Assembly (NCBI GenBank): GCA_963422465.1 | Contig: OY730170.1 | Coordinates: 1,798,001 to 1,862,000 of the forward strand | Length of the DNA: 64,000 nt | Origin: Lichina pygmaea | Taxonomy: Eukaryota > Ascomycota > Lichinomycetes > Lichinales > Lichinaceae | Direction: 5' to 3' | In this document: positions 25,641 to 36,598 of the stretch, piece by piece | How the letters are laid out: each line of letters begins with the position of its first letter | Numbering within the stretch: position 1 is the first letter of the stretch | The notes under the pieces: generated by a model | Told to the model about the DNA's origin: nothing | Databases searched by the model: none | Seen by the model: only the letters and a program-made list of their open reading frames with translations | Made by a program: the position numbers and the translations under genes

Positions 25641-26611
25641 CTATCACCTACGGAGCGACGATCTGGGCACCTACGGAGGGCCTCCTTCGGCCGGCAAACC
25701 GTCGCTGGATTGGCGACGCACTGGAACGTCGACAACAGGACTGCCTCCGGACAGTCACCGGCGGCTACAAGGCGACCAGCCGGCAACAGCTGGAAGCTGA
25801 AGCGGCAGTCCCACCTCTCCGCGCACACATCGCACGTTTACAGCTACAGGCGTGCGCCCGGATGGAGGCCTCCGGGGTACAAGCTGAGATCCAGGAGGCC
25901 TGTGCCAGAATCCAGCGTCAGCTTGCCCCGAGGCGAGGCCGCCGGCGCCGCCCTGGCATCACTCCGGGCCAGCACCGCCAACAGTGGGCCAAAACAACCC
26001 TGTGGCCACGAAGAACCATGGAGGACTCGACGGCGAGGCTCGGCATCCCCCCGTGGTCTGATGGACTACCCCCGCCCCCCGCTGTCACCACGCCGAACAC
26101 CCCCCTTCCGCGGTCAGTTTGGCAGGCATACCAGCTGGCAGAGCAATGGTGCTGGGAGCGCTGGCACCAACTGCATGGAGGCCCCCCGCCAACAACACAG
26201 ACACTGGACCCGGACCCCGGAGGCGGAGACAACTGGAAGCCCAGCAAGATGCCGTACCGGTCGGCCCTCCGGCTACACGCTGGCCTGTCGAAGGCGCAGA
26301 GCAGTATTCTGACGCAGATCCGCACAGGCAAGATTGGACTGGCGGCATTCCTCTGCAAGCGACGGGTGCCTGGCTTCTCCACACCGGCGTACAGCTGCGG
26401 AGCGCCGTGGGAGACAGCCAAACACGTGGTTCTAGACTGCCCACGCCTTCTCCGAGCGCGGCGAAGCCTGTATCTAGCAGCTGCCACCACTGACTACCAG
26501 GCCTTGACATCCCGACCACGGCCTGCCGCCGCCCTCACAGCGTGGATCCTCCGACAAGGCATTCTCCCCCAGTTCTCCTGGGCTCAGGAGCAGCTGGAAG
26601 CTAGCTGCTAG
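25640..26611 (+). pseudogene. LINE reverse transcriptase, C-terminal fragment
   Basis: The frame starts in AITYGATIWAPTEGLL, the segment after the polymerase core in fungal LINEs. It runs open through YRSALRLHAGLSKAQSSI, IRTGKIGLAAFLCKRRVPG and the Cys/His knuckle YSCGAPWETAKHVVLDC, to a stop at 26611. The catalytic FADD region is absent because the element is 5'-truncated at the fusion point. Fewer CpG sites are lost here than in the 55-64 kb copies, so it is probably younger. It cannot be functional on its own. Confidence 0.8.
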
Positions 26612-26789
26612 CCAGCCACCCCCCGCGTTCTACAGCATCTCGACAGGATAGTGCTGGCCAGGCACTGCAGAAGGAGGTTTTTCACCCTAGCAGGCCTAGG
26701 GTTTTCCTTGCTCAATTTTCATAGCTGACCCAGCATAGTCTAGATAACTAGCACTAGAATGGAGTAGGAATACCAATAACCAATAACCA

Positions 26790-26801
26790 ATCTAATCATC
26801 C
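26790..26801. repeat. Target-site duplication, right copy
   Basis: ATCTAATCATCC, identical to 24623-24634; it directly precedes the long CT microsatellite. Confidence 0.85.
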
Positions 26802-26803
26802 AA

Positions 26804-27830
<1,027 letters not shown>

Positions 27831-27862
<32 letters not shown>
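27831..27862. repeat. (CT)16 microsatellite
   Basis: Perfect CT run just upstream of the next LINE insertion. Confidence 0.95.
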
Positions 27863-27864
<2 letters not shown>

Positions 27865-27865
<1 letters not shown>

Positions 27866-28103
27866 CTTCTTGGCGACCAGTTCAACTTAGCACACCAACT
27901 CTTGTCAGCAACCACAACATCTCTCTGATTCTTATTTTCTCTAGACACTACATATCCCTTATGATATTTCCCTAGTCTTACCCAAGTCTCAGTTTTTATT
28001 CCTTCAAAGGTTTTCTGAGAAAACAAGCATGTATCTAGAAGTTCTGCATGGCTCACCAGCCAAATCAGAGTAAGAATAAAATAAAATAAAAAACTTCTTG
28101 GCG
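27865..28103 (+). mobile_element. 5'-truncated LINE 3' end with 11-bp target-site duplication
   Basis: The insert at 27876-28092 is the last 217 bp of the LINE family whose minus-strand copy ends near 48.1 kb; the shared phrases include gacactacatat and gagaaaacaagcatgta. It ends in an (aataa)n-type tail. Both sides carry ACTTCTTGGCG (27865-27875 and 28093-28103). Only 3' sequence was copied, so it is dead on arrival. Confidence 0.85.
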
Positions 28104-28152
28104 CACAGGAAGAAACAACCCAAACATAAAAAAAAATTTAACATGGGACTAC

Positions 28153-28392
28153 TACCCTGATTACTCCTCTTGACTGCACCGCAGCCACGTTTCTAGTTTT
28201 ATAGCTATGTGTTCAGTAAGAGGGCACCCGACTAGGGGCCGCAAGGAAGGTTTTTGTCCTCGGGCTTAGTCTACGAGCTAGCTCCGAGGTTTCCTTGCCA
28301 GTCTGTATACAAGTAGTCATCCCAACATGATCTAGCCAAGCTAGTTTTACAGTGGAGTAGGAGTTCAATGCAGTACAATACCCTGATTACTC
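28153..28392 (+). mobile_element. Short LINE 3'-UTR fragment with 14-bp target-site duplication
   Basis: A 212-bp insert (28167-28378) between two copies of TACCCTGATTACTC (28153-28166 and 28379-28392). Its right half resembles the 3' UTR of the LINE at 26.6-26.8 kb: a ggaaggttttt start, a cctcgg...ccgagg hairpin and a catgatctagcc...gtggagtagga end. The origin of its left 70 bp is unclear. Confidence 0.7.
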
Positions 28393-28934
28393 GTAGTATC
28401 GCTTGTCACGAACAGAAACGAGTTCTTTTTGTTCTTTTTTTCTTTCAAATCTCCAGATGTTCAGAGTGATTGGATTAATCGATTCATTGAACGATCCATT
28501 GATTGCTTCATTGACTGATAGGAGGCATGCAGAATCACAGCAAGGAGAGAGGCCTGAAAGCGCGGGGGGGACCCAAGAGCAATAGCTGCCGTCACAGTAC
28601 AGAGCGACCGACTGGCAGGATCCTGAGGTCGATTTACTTTGATTCTCAAGTTACACGTACTCGCACATTTGTCTGACGTCGGTCGAGAAGGGTCTCTCGA
28701 GGGATCAAGACAAGAGGGCTTGGGAACGGCAGTTGGCGGATCATAACCGGGTCATTGAAATTCCCTGCTCACCGTTCAAGATTCATACGGACTTTGAAGG
28801 ACCATTTGGGAATTTGTAGCCATATCGATAAAGAGGTACGTATGAACTATCATGTCCATCCAAGTTCAGCACCATCCAATAACTTATATCGCACCATGCC
28901 ACAGAGCCACAGCCGACTCGAGCATCCTCTCCCC
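28393..28934. other. Intergenic, no gene seen
   Basis: Downstream flank of the minus-strand phospholipase D gene. It contains direct repeats of gattcattgaac/gattgcttcattgac type near 28480-28520 and no supported frame. Confidence 0.6.
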
Positions 28935-31900
28935 TCAAGTGTATATACTCTGGGTCCAGGAGTTGACCTGCAGCCCCGGCTCCGCCATCTGGACGTCGCG
29001 AAGGAAATCCATGGGCATCCAGACGAGATGGCCACGAATTTCGTCGAGCGCGGCGCGAACGTCCTTCACCGGCGTAAATCGGTCGTACAGGTGGCCCTGC
29101 TTGACATTCGTCTTGGGCAAGAAGTTGTCGTAGTCCTCCCAGTTTTTGACTGGCAAGGACCCTCTCCTGTCAGCTTCTTCATGCGCCCAAAACTAGTTTG
29201 AAAGGATGGCTGCTACATCAAGACCTGAGCCGGCTCGACGTACCATGGTCATCAGGATCAGCGCGGAACAGGCGCCGGAAAATTTCCGTATTCCTGCTGG
29301 CTTGTGCGGTCCATCGCTCCCACACTTGATCGCTCAAGGGATCAGCGACGAAGTCCGACTCGGGCCCCTCGGGAAAATCGTTCGGGCAGTCGCCGGGCGG
29401 CTGGGCATTACCGTCCTCCGAGGCATCAAGCGGTTGGGCGGGCAAAAGGCCCAGATGTTCCCGCCAGAGTTGCCGCCGAAGCGTGGCGACATGATGGCCT
29501 GCCTCGTACGGCTTGCCGTCCATGGTCGTACGAAGGAGTCTTCTGTCCTCCATGACGATGGCCAGCTCGCTGTCGTGAAAACCCAGTTGCGACTTTATTG
29601 GCGAGTCAGTGACGATCGAGTAAAAGCCTGCGAGCGCGAACTTACACGATCGTTGAGATTCGAGCTCCCACACACTGCGATCCGGTCGTCGACTATGAGC
29701 ACCTTAAAAAAAGTCAGAAGAATCCTCCCGACGCAGAATCTCATGACGATATCCACCTTCGCATGGATGTAAAGCTCCTCCTGAACAAAGTGCTGCTTCT
29801 CTTCTTCGGGGTCCCCTTCCCACGGCTCTTCCGACACCTTGCCGCCGCCTTGCATAGCGTCCTCGGCGATGCTATCGGTACTCTCAACGGGATCTTCACC
29901 GATGGACTGGTCTTTCATCGCTTCAAATCGGCGTCGCTGATCTATGATGCGCTCGATCTCCGCTTCGTCATCATCGTCGCTGCTGCTGCTGCTGCTGCTA
30001 CTGCTGTCACGTCGACCGCGATGAAGATGACGATGACGCCTCTCGCGCTCTGTGCGCAGCCCTTCGCCCATAATCTCCTGAGCGTGCGCGCGTTGGACAT
30101 CCTGGTACTTTACGCCGGATTTTTCCTCTTGTTTGACCATGGCAGGAGTCATGTTGAGCCGATCGAACGCCCGAAGATTGAAGAAGAACAGATGGTCTGG
30201 TAAGATTAGCACGAGGCCAAAAAGATATGGCAGCTTGGAACTGACTCTTCGGATCAACGCCTTGCGCAGATATCTGGCCAAAGATCGAATGCTCCCCTCG
30301 GCAGATAGACTTGTACTGATAGTCCATGATTGCCCTGCAGACAAGAGTTAGCCAAGGAGCGAGCCGATAGGGGCCGTGGCCGACCTGGTTCCAGCCGCAG
30401 CGTCTGATCTGAGGTCGCCGGCAAATCCAGGAATGGCCGGGATGATGACGATGACGCGGAATTTTTTGCCGGCCTTGCCCGCACGAACGCAGGCATCGAC
30501 AATGGCCTTGCCGACGGTATTGTGGACGGGGGATTGCTCTTCCCCAGTAGCGGTGACTGCAAATGTCAGGAAAAGGTCTCCATATCAGATATGGCTCATC
30601 CTCACTGAAGAATTGGTTTTCGATGTACACGTAATGCTCCGCCGAACGAATGATATCCGCGTACGCATTTTGAATGCTGTGTTCCACCAGAATTCCACTG
30701 CTCCAGTCGCAGCTGCTCCGCACAATCTGTGCGTGAACGCTTCCATGCTGTCCTCCCAGTCTGGAGAAGAGAGGGGAGATGGGATGATGGATGTAGCCCC
30801 CGACCGGATGCTTCGGCCGCTGTACCCCGACGAGGTCCTCATCGGGGTCTTCACGACCTTCGAGTGTAATCCATGGGAAGCGCTCGTCCCGCTTGTACTT
30901 GTCCCGCTTGACGAAGTTCCACCTCTAGAAAAGCATCTTTGTTAGTCCTGCCTCGGAGAATATGGAATAGGCACACGAGAGGATTACCAGCACAAAGTGT
31001 TCGGCAATGTCATAGACGCAATCGCCAATGACTCCCATGGCTACATCATGCCAGGGCATCCTTCCATACTCGGCTTTGCTGAGAGCGTTGGATGACCTGG
31101 ACCGTACGTATCAGTATCGAGACGGACCAGCTCCTAAGGGGACAACTTGCCAGTCGTGCACGCTCTGAAAGTCCATGATGCGGTTCTAATGACACGTCAG
31201 CTATCCCCACCGGAAGCTGATACACTTGCATATCTGCAGCTGCTCATCTCAGCAGCAACCTACGCACGTTGTTATAGTCTTGGCCCGGCCAGACCTCATT
31301 GATAACTCCAGCTGGATGGATATCGGCCATGGCATGTTGCTGAGAGTCCCATCTACCGAAGCAAAGGTCGATGCCGCCTATGAAGGCTACGCTGTAATCG
31401 ATGACGATGAACTTCTCATGATGTGCCTGTGTGTGTTAGGCCAGATTGTGGGGCAAAGCATAGGGCTAGATACCCAGTAGAATGTCATATCGCCGCCCTT
31501 TTCCAAGAAATTGTGATCCGGATGACGAAGAACATGTATGTTTCCATGCCCTGGACTTCCTTCAGGACACAAGGCTCGAAGCGCCTGCTTCGTGTGATTG
31601 CTGTGTATGAGATGTCAGTCCAGCAAAGGCCGATGGTCGAATGTCAAGCTCCAGCATCGACATTGAACAGGCTACGTAGCAGATCGACATGAGATTTCGG
31701 CGAGGGATAGAGGAGGAACTTGCCTGTTGCAGGTAAGAGCTTGCTCTATCTAACCCATCGGTGAGCCTTGTCTTGTGGTTCCCGCACACTCGACCGCATC
31801 AAACGAAGATGAGGCTGGGCCCGAGACGAAGAGAGATGCGCGAATAGAAACGTCAAGCCATTCACAGATGACGGGCACAGAAAATCACCAACACAACGCG

Positions 31901-32914
31901 ACGAACAGACATTGCTCCGATCCACAATGTTCTCACGAGGGTACCATCTAGAGTGTGGGAGTTTGTTGCCACTTGCGTCCCAAAGAAGGCCGCCTGCAGC
32001 GAGCATATGGAAGCGGAAAGCAGAACATGGCCGACAGTCCAGGGAAAAAGAAGAGGTGAGATACAGCTCTTTTCCCGGATGGGATGGGTAGCAGGCCTTC
32101 TTGAAACCCAGATTGGGAAACGAAAAACCAAGAGAACGCTTGAGACACATGAAAATCAGGTTGACTTACCTCTTTGTAGACAACGACGTAGATCTTGACA
32201 CCTGCTTCGGCTTTCCGTTTGAGGACCCGATCTAACCGCCATTGCTGGTTGTGATACGGCATCCGTCGTAGAAACTGTACCTTTGTGAGCACGGAAGGAC
32301 TCCTAGGCGCCTTGGTCTACCCACCAACTCGGGCGACAGCCACCAGTCGGCAATGTAGATCGTCTCCTGCGCCCGCTCCAGGGCTATTGAAACGGCCTGA
32401 GAGAAGGGTACGATGGGCAACGATTAGCCTCACTCAAGCAACCTCGACTTCGAACACGCAGGAGAAGGCTTAAAGGATAGTTCTCTTACTCACCCAGAAG
32501 TAGTCTCGACCGTCTACGTACCACTTGACGCTGTTGCCTTCACGCTCCGGCGCGTAAGACTCGAAGCGGTGACTCTCGGAAATCCGTGCTCGCTTTTCAT
32601 CCGTGATCCGTTCATGTTCCTCGTCATGGCGATGATTCGGATTCTAGTGCGCGATGAGGAACGAGGTCTCAGTCAGGGCTCTTGGAAGCTTGCTCGTTGC
32701 GCTTCCCCGCCACGTGAGAACTCACAATGATATTGGCGAACTTGCCCAGGGCGTGCTTCTTGTTGGTAAGGTGCGCTTTGACATCATGGAGCATCGGGTG
32801 ATCATGTCGGAATTTCTCCCTCCACTCCCCGCTGGGGTGGATGAGCTTCGAGGCCATCGATCGAACGGTATCCCCAAGACCCCCTCCGTCATCTTTCTGG
32901 TCCGAGGAGGCCAT
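28935..32914 (-). CDS. Phospholipase D (HKD family, no PX/PH)
   Basis: Hydrolyses phosphatidylcholine to phosphatidic acid and choline. Sixteen exons on the minus strand give 872 residues: 32914-32726, 32643-32494, 32396-32325, 32280-32170, 31749-31724, 31600-31474, 31426-31268, 31185-31151, 31096-30988, 30924-30606, 30556-30385, 30334-30246, 30196-29757, 29702-29646, 29592-29244 and 29149-28935. The first HKD motif is HHEKFIVIDYSVAFIGG and the second HAKVLIVDDRIAVCGSSN. An acidic/Ser-rich insert (Ser9-Asp4) lies before the second. The protein starts with a basic helical region and lacks PX and PH domains, so it is the short fungal PLD type and not Spo14. Two introns use GC donors (31601-31723 and 31097-31150), exon 5 is only 26 nt, and intron 4 is 420 nt. 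An upstream in-frame ATG at 32938 is an alternative start. Confidence 0.9.
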
Positions 32915-33850
32915 GACCACGGTATGGCTTGGTACCACTATACCGTTGGAAGGAGCAGCTGCTTACAGATCACCAGCCGTGCCAGCTTGACTATCGCTGG
33001 TACAGTATCAGCGGCGCCGGGGTATCAGCGACGGCGGGGTAGAAGGGCGGCGGGGTATAAAACTTAAGGGACGCCGGGTAATACTAAGAGACGGTGGGGT
33101 ACGTATCAAGGCGTGACAATGTTTTACTGTACAACTGGCTGAAGGTGGCCCTGCACCTAGGCATTAATTAGGCCTTTGCCGTTGGTCGAAGGCCTAAGGA
33201 TCAAGCCAGCAGAGCCTACGGAACGTATACTTCAGTTGATCGAGCTGAGCCGAGGCACTGCCGACGCGGCACGGGCGGGGCACCGGCATCCGATATTCCT
33301 CGAAGGCTGGCTTAATTGGGAGCTGGATCGGACGATCATCATGCTGTTCATATGCCGAGCGTGCCGAGCTGCAGGGCGCTTAACAGTACTTCGCACGTAC
33401 GTACGGAAGTACGAGGTACGTATGTACCGCCCCGCGCTTAGTGGGGGCCCACTGCCGCTAGCCCTGACATCAGAATTATGTACAGCCCAAATCAAGTTCA
33501 ACAGAGGTTCCGAGACTCCGTCGATGACAGATTGATTATCGTGAATCGCGTTACTTTTGATCCGAGCACACTTCTTGCCATCACGTGAAGCACTCCAAGC
33601 TCCGAGTTTGTCATACTTTTGGAAAGTCGGAGTAGATTGTGACCTGCATCAAGATTGATGGCTAGTTGGTTTAATATCCTGGGGCAGCTTGCTGGATTGG
33701 CTGTGTTGACGCCATCGAGCGTCCCGTACGCATTGATGATGATGTCGTCGTTGCATCAATGGCCCGCCTTGCCCACTCCCTTTGGTTGGGGCAAGGCTTG
33801 ATTCTTCCAGCACGTTGAGGGCAATATCCGGTACCGGTAGGGTGAAGCGT
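32915..33850. other. Intergenic between PLD (-) and the TUDOR gene (+)
   Basis: Divergent promoter region. Near the PLD side there is a degenerate array of ggcggggta-like units (33005-33105). GTAC-rich palindromes lie at about 33393-33430. No gene. Confidence 0.55.
33005..33105. repeat. Degenerate GC-rich tandem array (ggcggggta units)
   Basis: Five or six irregular units of 16-22 bp, each ending in a gacggcgg/ggta-like core, about 90-190 bp upstream of the PLD start codon. Confidence 0.5.
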
Positions 33851-33887
33851 GTCAGGTGTCGTCATTCACTAGACTCCAACGCAGGGG

Positions 33888-33895
33888 TATAAAAA
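33888..33895 (+). promoter_or_regulatory. TATA box and CT-rich leader of the TUDOR gene
   Basis: tataaaaa lies 158-165 bp before the ATG at 34053 and is followed by a strongly C/T-rich stretch (33898-33970), a pattern typical of well-expressed filamentous-fungal genes. The start context is tcatcaaaATGGC. Confidence 0.6.
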
Positions 33896-34052
33896 CACCT
33901 TCCCTCTCAGTCTCTCGTCCTGTCGTGTTCTTCTCTCAACCCACTCTCTCGTCAACCACACAGTTCCTGCAAAATCTCGTTCTCGACCGACAGGAAGCGT
34001 CATACCATAGATCTCCATCGAACACACGTCGACTACAACTCTCATCATCAAA

Positions 34053-34424
34053 ATGGCTGGCACCAAGTATCAGGTTGGCCAGAAGGTCCGCTATAAGCCC
34101 GTTGGTGGTAAGCATCTCTGTCCGAGGGCATGCTCTGTCGCTGGTGTTGACAGATGACTGATCCTCCGGCCTAGGCCCGGATTCCCAAACGTCTGAGAGC
34201 ACCGGCACTATCAAGCAGGTCATCACTGAGCCGGGCACCATGTCGGACCTCAACGTGGACGCTTCTCCGGAAGAGCCCCGCTATGAGGTATCGCATCTGC
34301 AAGGGCTGTTGTTGGGTGGGGCTAAGTATCCGCTGACCGTCACCGGTAACAGATCGAGAACTCCAACACGGGCAAGACTTCCCCCATCAAGGAGGCGAAC
34401 ATCATGGGGGTGGCCGACGCTTGA
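34053..34424 (+). CDS. Hypervirulence-associated TUDOR-domain protein (HVA1-like)
   Basis: A 79-residue protein from exons 34053-34107, 34175-34287 and 34353-34424, with two GT-AG introns of 67 and 65 nt. It begins MAGTKYQVGQKVRYKPVGG and continues TSESTGTIKQVI and SPIKEANIMGVADA. This layout, a small SH3/TUDOR-like barrel, is that of the HVA1 TUDOR family named after a Cryptococcus gene whose loss raised virulence. The molecular role of the family is poorly known. The TATA box and CT leader suggest strong expression. Confidence 0.85.
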
Positions 34425-35333
34425 ATCGAGTTTCGGTGTGACGTGATGGAACGTTCACTCTGGTACACATCGGTCTGGTTCTGGCATAGCTTCATCGGCG
34501 AACAGTTGATGGCAGCGGAATTAAACAAAGACTTTCTCGAAATCCTTCTGCGTCTCTCTCTCTCGCGTGAACAAATCATTGCAGCCCTGAAGTCTGTGCC
34601 TGATAGGAGATGTTCGGCCCAGCAAAGCTACGTCGGAATACATCCTTGTAGCTTGATAAGGCATACTTGAGGAACTGCCAAGTATGATGCCTTCTACATC
34701 GTCTCATCCGCGAACCAAGGTTGACAAGCAGGGAGCCTTTGGCTGGCGAAAGGAAATCCAGACGAAAACGCCATCCGAGGCATCGTGAGATGGATCCACA
34801 GGTAGCTATTCAGCCGGTCGACGACTGGCAAAACGAAGTGAGAAGACTGGCGAGTCACGAATCAACGATTCATCGATAGGCCTATGCCATCTGGAGCAGA
34901 GCAGTCAGCCAGCAGAATGAAGTTCTTTCCGAGATGGCGGTTGATCTTAGCATACTGTCGTACAGCCATGCAGGATGTGCATGGGACAGGTCACTTTGGC
35001 AGTACGGAAGTACCCATACGCACCGATTGACCGCCAGTGACCGCTCCGTCAACTCTGTGCGTCGTCGGTAAAACTGGGCCGGCTGACTAAGGCGCTCTAA
35101 CGACCTTTGTACGGCGGACTACGTAGCGCACGGTACTCAAGGGCTTATGGTGTTGTAGTGCGCCGTAGCTACGCTCTCGTACTCCGTACTGCGACTTGCT
35201 TTGGCGTTGACGTTGGCGCTGGCATTTGGCCAACAGGCCTTCGATCACAGAACGCCAAGATCCGACGCGACTGCCTTGCAAACGACTGTGATTATAGAGT
35301 CCATCACGTCTTCGACGGTCCGTGGAGCTCATC
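34425..35333. other. Intergenic, no gene seen
   Basis: Between the TUDOR gene and P5C reductase (both plus strand). It contains scattered GTAC motifs near 34997-35020 and 35110-35190. No frame resembles a protein family. Confidence 0.6.
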
Positions 35334-36490
35334 ATGGCTTCGTCGAGTCCTAACGCTGGTGGCGACGATGGGTACACCCTCACCGTTCTTGGCTGCGGTA
35401 ACCAGTCCCCTTTTCCTGTCCCATGTACTCTTGTCGGACCGTCCAAGAAACTGACGGGGGGGAGGGGTCTGACTCTGGCTGCTCATCAGGAACGATGGGC
35501 ATCTCGATCTTATCGGGAATATTCTCTTCGCTGTCACAGATGAAGGCACGGGACAACGGTGATGGCTCCGCGGGGGACTCGGTCTCTGGTCCACAGACCC
35601 CTGCGGAAGAAGAGATACCTGAACGGCTGCCGTCGCGTTTCATTGCTTGTGTTCGGCGAGAGCAGTCTGCGAAGCGGATACGCAATGCTTTGTCCAACTA
35701 CGAACATGATAATGAGGGGTCTTTGACCGTCTTCGAGAATGACAACCTGCGAGGGGTCCGGCAAGCCGACGTCGTCTTGCTTTCTTGCAAGCCGCAGATG
35801 GTATCTACAGTCTTGGGAGGAGGGACGGAGTCCGAGGAATCCGAAGCTAACAGACGCGGCTCCTCTGCCATGGCCGAGGCGCTGAAAGGCAAAGTTTTGA
35901 TCAGTATCTGTGCGGGCGTTGCGGCGTCGCAGATTGAGGAGATCTTGTATGGCTCGATCAGTGACCGCGACCCAGGAGCCGAAGGCAGATGCCGCATTGT
36001 GCGGGCGATGCCCAATACCGCATCCCTCATATGCGAGTCCATGACCGTCGTCGCGACGCCGACGTACAAACTTCCACCGGCAGTCTCGACCTTGGTCACG
36101 TGGATATTCAGCCGCATAGGCCGGGTGGTTTATCTGCCTCCTTCGGCCATGGATGCCAGTACGGCGCTGTGCGGGTCCGGGCCAGCGTTCTTCTCCTTGA
36201 TGCTAGAAGCCCTCGCCGACGGTGCTGTAGCCATGGGCCTCCCGAGAGCAGAGGCGCAGTTGATGGCCGCTCAGACGATGCGAGGTACCGCAGGGATGAT
36301 TTTGGAAGGCGAACACCCAGCGATGGTGCGCGAGAAGGTGGCCACCCCCGGAGGTTGCACAATCGGCGGTCTCCTGGTCCTGGAAGAAGGCCGCGTTCGG
36401 GGAACTGTGGCAAGAGCGGTTAGAGAAGCGACCGTCGTCGCGTCCCAGCTCGGAAAGGGGGTCGAAGGCGTGAACGGTACCCGCTTCTAG
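35334..36490 (+). CDS. PRO3: Pyrroline-5-carboxylate reductase
   Basis: Last step of proline biosynthesis: NAD(P)H-dependent reduction of P5C. Exons 35334-35397 and 35490-36490 (one 92-nt intron) give 354 residues. The start ATG at 35334 gives MASSSPNAGGDDGYTLTVLG. The splice completes the Rossmann motif GCGTMGISIL. Later motifs are VVLLSCKPQMV, VRAMPNTAS, ALCGSGPAFFSLMLEALADG and the C-terminal signature REKVATPGGCTIGGL. A Ser/Pro/Asp-rich insertion after the first helix is common in ascomycete versions. It converges on the chloride channel gene with 108 bp between stops. Confidence 0.94.
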
Positions 36491-36598
36491 ATAGACAGAT
36501 AGATCGCGTGCCTCGGTCGGATGAAAACCCACCCAGGTCTGCTTCGGATCGTACATGGCCAAAACCACCGTCCGCAATTCCGGCGTCATCAACGACTA

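Larger units (their letters stand above)
24635..26789 (+). mobile_element. Chimeric retroposon: 1-kb non-coding module plus 5'-truncated Tad-like LINE
   Basis: A 2155-bp insertion flanked by a perfect 12-bp duplication, the usual sign of target-primed reverse transcription. The left part (24637-25640) has no coding sequence and is nearly identical to 55616-56621. The right part is the 3' end of a LINE reverse-transcriptase gene followed by a 3' UTR, ending in a short simple repeat (ccaataaccaataacc). The second copy of the module is joined to a different LINE at a different point, so the junction is probably a template switch. MINE elements of Magnaporthe (the WEIRD sequence fused to MGL LINE ends) are a known precedent for this type; whether this module is related to WEIRD I cannot tell from memory. 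Confidence 0.75.
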
